NCBI RefSeq assembly: GCF_010726245.1
Contig: NZ_AP022561.1
Span: 4,526,001-4,590,000, forward strand
Source: Mycolicibacterium aichiense
GTDB lineage: Bacteria; Actinomycetota; Actinomycetes; Mycobacteriales; Mycobacteriaceae
DNA: 64,000 nucleotides
Direction of reading: 5' to 3'
Shown here: piece by piece, positions 59,552 through 64,000 of the stretch
Layout of the letters: each line of letters begins with the position of its first letter
How positions within the stretch are numbered: position 1 is the first letter of the stretch
Made by a program: the position numbers and the translations under genes
Notes under the pieces: generated by a model
What the model was told of the DNA's origin: nothing
What the model saw: the letters and a program-made list of their open reading frames with translations, nothing else
Database searches by the model: none

Positions 59552-59567
59552 GACTGAACGCTCAGTC
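59552..59567. promoter_or_regulatory. TetR operator, site 3
   Basis: GACTGAACGCTCAGTC, identical to site 1 including flanks CATA- and -AA, between the DAAO-like gene and the acyl-CoA dehydrogenase gene. It overlaps a TAGACT -10-like hexamer. Confidence 0.8.
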
Positions 59568-59598
59568 AAGAGCTTCCAGCGAGCGGAGAGCACCGCGA

Positions 59599-60774
59599 AT
59601 GTACGGGTTGACAGCCGAAGACCTGCGGATCCGGGACACCGCCCGCGAATTCGTCGAGACCCTGATCCCCTACGAGGTGGATGCCGAGATGGCCGGCGGC
59701 CAGCTGCCCAAGGAGCTGACCGCCGCGCATCACGCCAGGGCGATCGAACTGGGCCTGTACGCCACCAACATGCCCACCTCGGTGGGCGGTCCGGGATTCA
59801 CTGCGCTGCAACAGGTTCTGGTCCAGGAGCAGGTCGGCAAGGTCACCAACGCGATCGCCTGGGTGATGCACACCCCGCCGCAATGGTGGGCCGAGGTGGC
59901 CACCGAATACCAGAAGCAGCGCTGGCTACTGCCCGCGGTGCGTGGCGAGAAGCACGAGGCGTATGCCATCACCGAGGAGTTCGCCGGCTCCGATGTGTCG
60001 GCATTGGAGACTACCGCGCGCCGCGAGGGCGACGAGTACGTGATCAACGGGATCAAGTGGCACGTCACGTCGTTCAACTTGGCCGAGTACGTCTTCGTTC
60101 AGGCTGTTCTGGTCGGCGGTCCGCACGAGGGTGACCACGTGCTGCTGGTGGTGGATCTGCCCTGGCCGGGCGTGGAGGTGGTGCGCACCCCGCACTATTC
60201 ACACCACATTCCCGACGAGCATCCGATCGTGTCGTTCACCGATGTCCGCGTTCCGGTCAGTCACCTGGTCGGCGCCGAGGGCGAAGCTATGACGTTCACC
60301 CAGGACTGGTTTCGGTTCGAACGGCTCATGGTGGCGTCGCGCTGCGTGGGCGCCGCTCAACGCCTGGTCGACGAGATGACCACGTTCGCAACGGATCGCA
60401 TGGTCGACGGCAAACCGCTCGGCGACTACCAGTTGGTGGCCGGCATGCTCGCCGACAGTGCCACCGAGCTGTTCGCCGCGCGCAGCATGCTCTACGAGGT
60501 GGCCCGCGGTATCGACGCCGGGCTCGACCGTAAGGCACTGCACGGGCAGGCCTCGATGGCCAAGTTGTACTGCTCGGAGATGGCCGGCCGGGTCGCCGAT
60601 CGGGCGGTACAGATCTTCGGCGGGCGCGGATACATGCGGGAGAACGTCGCCGAGCGGATGTTCCGCGAGCTGCGGGTGGAGCGAATCTGGGAGGGCGCCA
60701 GCGAGATTCAGCGGATCATCATCGGGCGCCAGCTGATGCAGCGCGGGCCCGCGGCGTTGCTGAACGCACGCTGA
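59599..60774 (+). CDS. Acyl-CoA dehydrogenase
   Basis: 391 residues, standard ACAD fold. AYAITEEFAGSDVSALET is the FAD/substrate segment, QIFGGRGYMRE the FAD-binding helix, and the catalytic Glu lies in RIWEGASEIQR. It introduces a 2,3 double bond into an acyl-CoA, presumably the product of the fused acyl-CoA synthetase. ATG at 59599, 32 bp after operator site 3. Confidence 0.92.
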   Translation: MYGLTAEDLRIRDTAREFVETLIPYEVDAEMAGGQLPKELTAAHHARAIELGLYATNMPTSVGGPGFTALQQVLVQEQVGKVTNAIAWVMHTPPQWWAEVATEYQKQRWLLPAVRGEKHEAYAITEEFAGSDVSALETTARREGDEYVINGIKWHVTSFNLAEYVFVQAVLVGGPHEGDHVLLVVDLPWPGVEVVRTPHYSHHIPDEHPIVSFTDVRVPVSHLVGAEGEAMTFTQDWFRFERLMVASRCVGAAQRLVDEMTTFATDRMVDGKPLGDYQLVAGMLADSATELFAARSMLYEVARGIDAGLDRKALHGQASMAKLYCSEMAGRVADRAVQIFGGRGYMRENVAERMFRELRVERIWEGASEIQRIIIGRQLMQRGPAALLNAR

Positions 60775-60889
60775 TCAGTTCCGCAACCGTTCACCTCCGA
60801 TCTTTATTCATGCTGCACTGCACGTAACAACTGCTACTTATCCCCCAGCTGCGAGCGTCGATACGGCGAGCCCTCTTGCCTTTGATGCA

Positions 60890-60913
60890 TACATACGTAC
60901 ATTATTGTATGTA
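60890..60913. promoter_or_regulatory. AT-rich inverted repeat TACATAC-N10-GTATGTA
   Basis: Two 7-bp arms separated by GTACATTATT, in an unusually AT-rich patch 26 bp before the start of the gene at 60939. It looks like a regulator binding site; no regulator is adjacent. The rest of 60775-60938 has no gene. Confidence 0.5.
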
Positions 60914-60938
60914 ACATAGCGCGGAGGGAGTCATCGTC

Positions 60939-61289
60939 ATGGCGTTAGACGTCGCCGGCACCACCGTGTACGAACGCTCTGGCGCGCTGGGCATCTGGGC
61001 CTTGACCGTCTTGGCGGGCGCCACCATATTCAGCGCCCCTGCGCCGTCGTTGCACCAAGCACCTGCAGATCCGGGTCCGCTGATCGTGAACACGAGCGAT
61101 ACGCCATCGCCGGATGTCAGCGTCATCGTCATTTCCCATGCAGCACCCGGCAGTGATCCCGATTTCGCCGCGGCAGCAGCCATCGCAGCGGCGGGGGTAC
61201 GCGGGGATCAGAGGCCGGCGAGATCCCCTCTCGTCTCGAAGATCCGGCAGGTCCTGCTCGGTCCCCTATTCGACACCGCGAGGCGATGA
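60939..61289 (+). CDS. Small membrane or exported protein, unknown
   Basis: 116 residues: one hydrophobic segment (GALGIWALTVLAGATIFSAP, about 15-34) that could be a signal or anchor, followed by a Pro/Ala-rich part with SPDVSVIVISHAAPGSDPDF. A strong ribosome site (GGAGGGAG) precedes the ATG. No family recognised. Followed 68 bp later by a large secreted protein gene. Confidence 0.6.
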   Translation: MALDVAGTTVYERSGALGIWALTVLAGATIFSAPAPSLHQAPADPGPLIVNTSDTPSPDVSVIVISHAAPGSDPDFAAAAAIAAAGVRGDQRPARSPLVSKIRQVLLGPLFDTARR

Positions 61290-61357
61290 GCACCAGGTAA
61301 TCGGCGGGCCCAAGTCCGCACGATCGACGGTGCCTGACCAGAAGGCGAGAAGTCTCG

Positions 61358-63223
61358 ATGTTCCCCGGTTCAGTCCGATACAAGTTGTTGTCGCTGTTCG
61401 TCGTCATGACAACCACTGTCGCGGCGGTGGTGATCGCCCGCCCGCCAGTCGCTTCTGCAGCACAACCACCGTCGCTGGAACCGTTTGAAGTCGAACAGGT
61501 GCTGAGCTTTTCACTTCCGCCGGGCGTGACTGTGGACTCCGCCGACGTAGCGCCCGACGATCAGCACCTCGTTGTCGAGGTCATGATCGCAGGCAATTCC
61601 CAGATCGCAACCACGGACTTGAACGGTGGTGCCTATCAGTGCATCTCGTGCGGCGTCGCGACCAACGCGACGAAGATCAAGGCCATGGGCGACAGCAAGC
61701 GAATCTGGTTCGCCAATACCTCGGGGCAACAAGGAGGTGGAGCGGGCCACATCGACTATCAGATCCTGGAGTGTGCCCCTTCGATTTATGACTGTCAGAC
61801 CAAGACCAGCAGGAAAGTCCAATTTCCCGCCGGCGGCAGCCTGCTCACCGGTCAGAACCGGGAAGCCAAGCCGGACTGGTATGGCGAATACGTCACCTGG
61901 AACGAAGTCAATCCGATCGAAGGCACGCGAATGAGCATCGCGAGGCTGACGCTCAACGGTGACCAGTACACCCTGACCGACCAGCGAATCTTCAACCCGA
62001 CATGGGTCAAGAAGACCGATTTTGCAGCGGATCTGGCCAACGCGGCGCACTTCTACGAAGGTGCGAGTTGGAACAACGGCGGCCGAACGCTGAAGTATCA
62101 GACCACCAGTACCGGACTCAATTACGACATCTGGCTACTCGACACGGCCACCGGCGATCGACGCCCATTGACCAGCGACCTCGACTACAACGAAGCCGGC
62201 GAGATCGCTCCTGATGGCAGGACCACCTACTTCAGCTCGGCGCGCGGGTTGAACCGCATGACCGTCTTCACACAGCTGGTCCGTCCTGCGCTGATCGACA
62301 GCGCCAGTTTCGGCCAGATCGGACGGGTCAGCTTGTGGAACAACAGGCGGTGCATGAACGAACCCTGGCTGATGGACACGGCGATTGGCCAGCAAGAAGA
62401 CGGATACTCCGGCCAGCCGATCGTCATCGACCCGGCGTGGACCATCAGGGGCTGGAGTTGGTTCGATGATTCGACTCGCGCGCTGGTCAACGAACAACCG
62501 GGTCCCGGCAGCACCGGAAAACAAACGCGGATAAGCATTCTCAAGTTCCCCGCCCGCACACCGACAGTCCCCCAGACCCCGATACATCAGGATCCGGCGA
62601 AGATCGCGCAGTGGTCGGTTCCCGTCAAGGACTTCAATCCGCTGATGGGGCGCATCCGGCCGGTCCGGCTGCTGAAAGGCAAGTACTCGGGGACGGCTCT
62701 GGTGTCCTACTTCGGCGCGTATGCCTCGGGCAGGTTCTCGGTGTCCTATGCGAACTACTCCGATGACGGTGCAACGTTCTTGGACGGTGTGGAGACGGTC
62801 CTCGTGGTGCTCGCTCCCCTGACCGCTACCTGGAGTGCAAACCTGACGAGTAGAGGCGCTCGGCAAGGCTATCTACGCGGGCTCGTCGTCGTCGGCCCGG
62901 ACAGCAACTACCTGGGCGGCGTGGAGTCCGCCATCAACGGTGTAAAGCTTGCGGGCATCCCAACTCAAAAGAACTGTCCCACACGATCTCAGCCACCGCT
63001 GTCGATTTCGTTTCCAGCCGGTGGGAATCGGGTGCTGGTCACCGCCGCCATTCCCGAAGACCCACAGGCTCGTCCCGTCCGTGGAGCGAAGGTTTCACTG
63101 GGCCCGTTGACGGTGACCACGAATGACGAAGGCCTCGCCGTGATCCCGTTGGTGCCAGGTGCCACGGTGAGCGCGGAAGCGGGTGGGTTCCAGCCCGCAA
63201 CACAAGTCGTCGGGAGCGCGTGA
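61358..63223 (+). CDS. Large secreted protein, TolB/WD40-like propeller with C-terminal beta domain
   Basis: 621 residues. Signal peptide (about 1-35, ending VASAA). The central region has repeated propeller-like strands (DVAPDDQHLVVEV, KAMGDSKRIWFAN, EIAPDGRTTYFSSARG), as in TolB/PD40 repeats. The C-terminal 70 residues (RVLVTAAIPEDPQARPVRGAKVSLGPLT, then DEGLAVIPLVPG) resemble a carboxypeptidase-regulatory-like or Ig-type fold. Several Cys (ISCG, LECAPSIYDC) could form disulfides. No catalytic site was seen. Possibly a binding or envelope protein. Confidence 0.65.
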   Translation: MFPGSVRYKLLSLFVVMTTTVAAVVIARPPVASAAQPPSLEPFEVEQVLSFSLPPGVTVDSADVAPDDQHLVVEVMIAGNSQIATTDLNGGAYQCISCGVATNATKIKAMGDSKRIWFANTSGQQGGGAGHIDYQILECAPSIYDCQTKTSRKVQFPAGGSLLTGQNREAKPDWYGEYVTWNEVNPIEGTRMSIARLTLNGDQYTLTDQRIFNPTWVKKTDFAADLANAAHFYEGASWNNGGRTLKYQTTSTGLNYDIWLLDTATGDRRPLTSDLDYNEAGEIAPDGRTTYFSSARGLNRMTVFTQLVRPALIDSASFGQIGRVSLWNNRRCMNEPWLMDTAIGQQEDGYSGQPIVIDPAWTIRGWSWFDDSTRALVNEQPGPGSTGKQTRISILKFPARTPTVPQTPIHQDPAKIAQWSVPVKDFNPLMGRIRPVRLLKGKYSGTALVSYFGAYASGRFSVSYANYSDDGATFLDGVETVLVVLAPLTATWSANLTSRGARQGYLRGLVVVGPDSNYLGGVESAINGVKLAGIPTQKNCPTRSQPPLSISFPAGGNRVLVTAAIPEDPQARPVRGAKVSLGPLTVTTNDEGLAVIPLVPGATVSAEAGGFQPATQVVGSA

Positions 63224-63236
63224 AGGCCGGTGGCCG

Positions 63237-63710
63237 CTAGCTCAGCAGGTGATCCGACAGGGTGGCCAGAGCCTGAGCGGCGTAACCCCGCCAGATCCGG
63301 GCGAACACCGGAAGCAACGGCGCGGACAGCGCCGACTTGGGGTGCAAGGTCCATTGCCACGTGACCTTGGTGCCGGTGCCGTGTTCACTGAAGGCCCAGA
63401 GCCCCTCGACGTGATCGATCAGCGGTGCCATCGCGCCGCGGACGTCGGTGAGGGTGTAGCCGAACGCATGTGGTGCGTCCACCGTGGTCAGGGTTTCCCG
63501 CATGCCTCCGCCCCCGACCAAGACGATGGTGCGGGTCTGCCCCGCCACCGACCAGTCGCCGGTCTGGTCGTGCACGGCCTTGATTGGCGGGATCGGTCCG
63601 TACCAGCGGTGGAACAACTGGGGCAGCGGCATCGGCAGCGTCTTGGCGAACGCATCCGGTACCGCGACGGGAATGGCGCGGGACTGCTGGACGACGACGG
63701 GGTGAGCCAT
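63237..63710 (-). CDS. SRPBCC (START-like) ligand-binding protein
   Basis: 157-residue polyketide cyclase/START-like fold: SRAIPVAVPDAFAKTLPMPL at the start, TIVLVGGGGMRETLT mid-way, HGTGTKVTWQWTLHPKS in the last sheet and a long C-terminal helix (ARIWRGYAAQALATLSDHLL). Binds hydrophobic ligands in a deep pocket; ligand unknown. ATG at 63710; 14 bp after the next minus-strand gene and probably co-transcribed. Confidence 0.8.
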   Translation of the reverse strand: MAHPVVVQQSRAIPVAVPDAFAKTLPMPLPQLFHRWYGPIPPIKAVHDQTGDWSVAGQTRTIVLVGGGGMRETLTTVDAPHAFGYTLTDVRGAMAPLIDHVEGLWAFSEHGTGTKVTWQWTLHPKSALSAPLLPVFARIWRGYAAQALATLSDHLLS

Positions 63711-63724
63711 CTCGTCAACGATAG

Positions 63725-64000
63725 TCAGCGTGCGAGCTGCGGTGCTGCGCGTCCGGTGATCAGCGGCAGGTCGAAGAAGTCCGCGATGCCCGGCGCGGCG
63801 GCACAGGTCGCCGGAACGGAATTGACGCAGTGCGCCGCGGTCGCCACCACGCCGGGGTTGCTGACCAACCCTTCCTCGACGCTCTCCGGCTGCCAGCCCT
63901 TGACCGTGACGAACGTGTTCGGGTTGCCGCGCACCTCCATCTCGTAGCGCTCCCCCGCCGGGCCGAAAGACCATGCGGGATCGAGGTTTTCCTCGCCCAT
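63725..64000 (-). CDS. DapB-like NAD(P)H-dependent reductase, C-terminal part only
   Basis: The gene enters from beyond the right edge; only the last 91 or so residues are in view. Segments EMEVRGNPNTFVTVKGW, VVATAAHCVNSVPATCAAAPGI and the short tail match the C-terminus of mycobacterial dihydrodipicolinate-reductase-like proteins, a family distinct from the lysine-pathway DapB, with unknown substrates. A Met codon at the very edge is probably internal. Confidence 0.65.
   Translation of the reverse strand: MGEENLDPAWSFGPAGERYEMEVRGNPNTFVTVKGWQPESVEEGLVSNPGVVATAAHCVNSVPATCAAAPGIADFFDLPLITGRAAPQLAR

Overview
The window is high-GC actinobacterial chromosome and is almost certainly from a non-tuberculous, environmental Mycobacterium/Mycolicibacterium. 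The evidence is gene content and order. Read backwards, the left and central parts follow the M. tuberculosis block from about Rv1100 to Rv1062: DUF4245, glpX, fumarase, NodB deacetylase, phoH2, desA2, glyA, coaA, Z-FPP synthase, hemolysin III, DUF255 protein, mca, greA, metB, pra, cbs, lipU, fadA3, echA9, echA8, rhodanese, lpqV and two patatins. Mycothiol chemistry (mca), a PGRS-type glycine-rich protein and a LexA box of mycobacterial form agree with this. No rRNA, tRNA, CRISPR array or intact mobile element was seen.

Layout. (1) 1-2.06 kb is accessory DNA: a three-helix membrane protein with lower-GC coding, two tiny tandem genes sharing a peptide motif, and a decayed phage locus in which an HK97-type capsid gene fragment is fused into a truncated 13E12/DUF222 gene that still carries a perfect LexA (SOS) palindrome. 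(2) 2.07-20 kb is core metabolism and envelope: gluconeogenesis (glpX), TCA cycle (fumC), a PGRS-like secreted protein, antiporter, deacetylase, PIN-PhoH2, acyl-ACP desaturase, an unusual long-form glyA, a DUF885 protein, coaA and a run of membrane proteins coupled to Z-farnesyl diphosphate synthase. (3) 20-31.5 kb is thiol and sulfur metabolism: the mca operon, greA, and a cbs-pra-pra-metB transsulfuration operon with a duplicated RDD/proline-rich protein. (4) 31.6-41 kb is lipid metabolism and stress: GDSL hydrolase, fadA3, echA9/echA8, a Bax-inhibitor family protein, cysteine dioxygenase and LpqV. (5) 41-46.5 kb holds an oxidoreductase, a tiny secreted peptide, and two patatins, one coupled to an ankyrin protein.

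(6) 46.6-60.8 kb is the most interesting part. It is a catabolic cluster that interrupts the conserved backbone: a complete Pot-type ABC importer (Tat lipoprotein, two permeases, ATPase), a Rieske oxygenase with a Glu at the bridging position, a class III aminotransferase, a PYROXD2-like FAD oxidoreductase, a fused NDP-forming acyl-CoA synthetase, a cupin, a DAAO-type oxidase, an acyl-CoA dehydrogenase and a TetR regulator. All three divergent promoter regions in the cluster carry the same 16-bp palindrome-like site (two identical, one 13/16), so I infer a self-contained TetR regulon for uptake and breakdown of an amine or quaternary-ammonium compound. The substrate is unknown. (7) 60.9-64 kb has a small membrane protein behind an AT-rich inverted repeat, a large secreted propeller-like protein, an SRPBCC protein and the truncated end of a DapB-like reductase.
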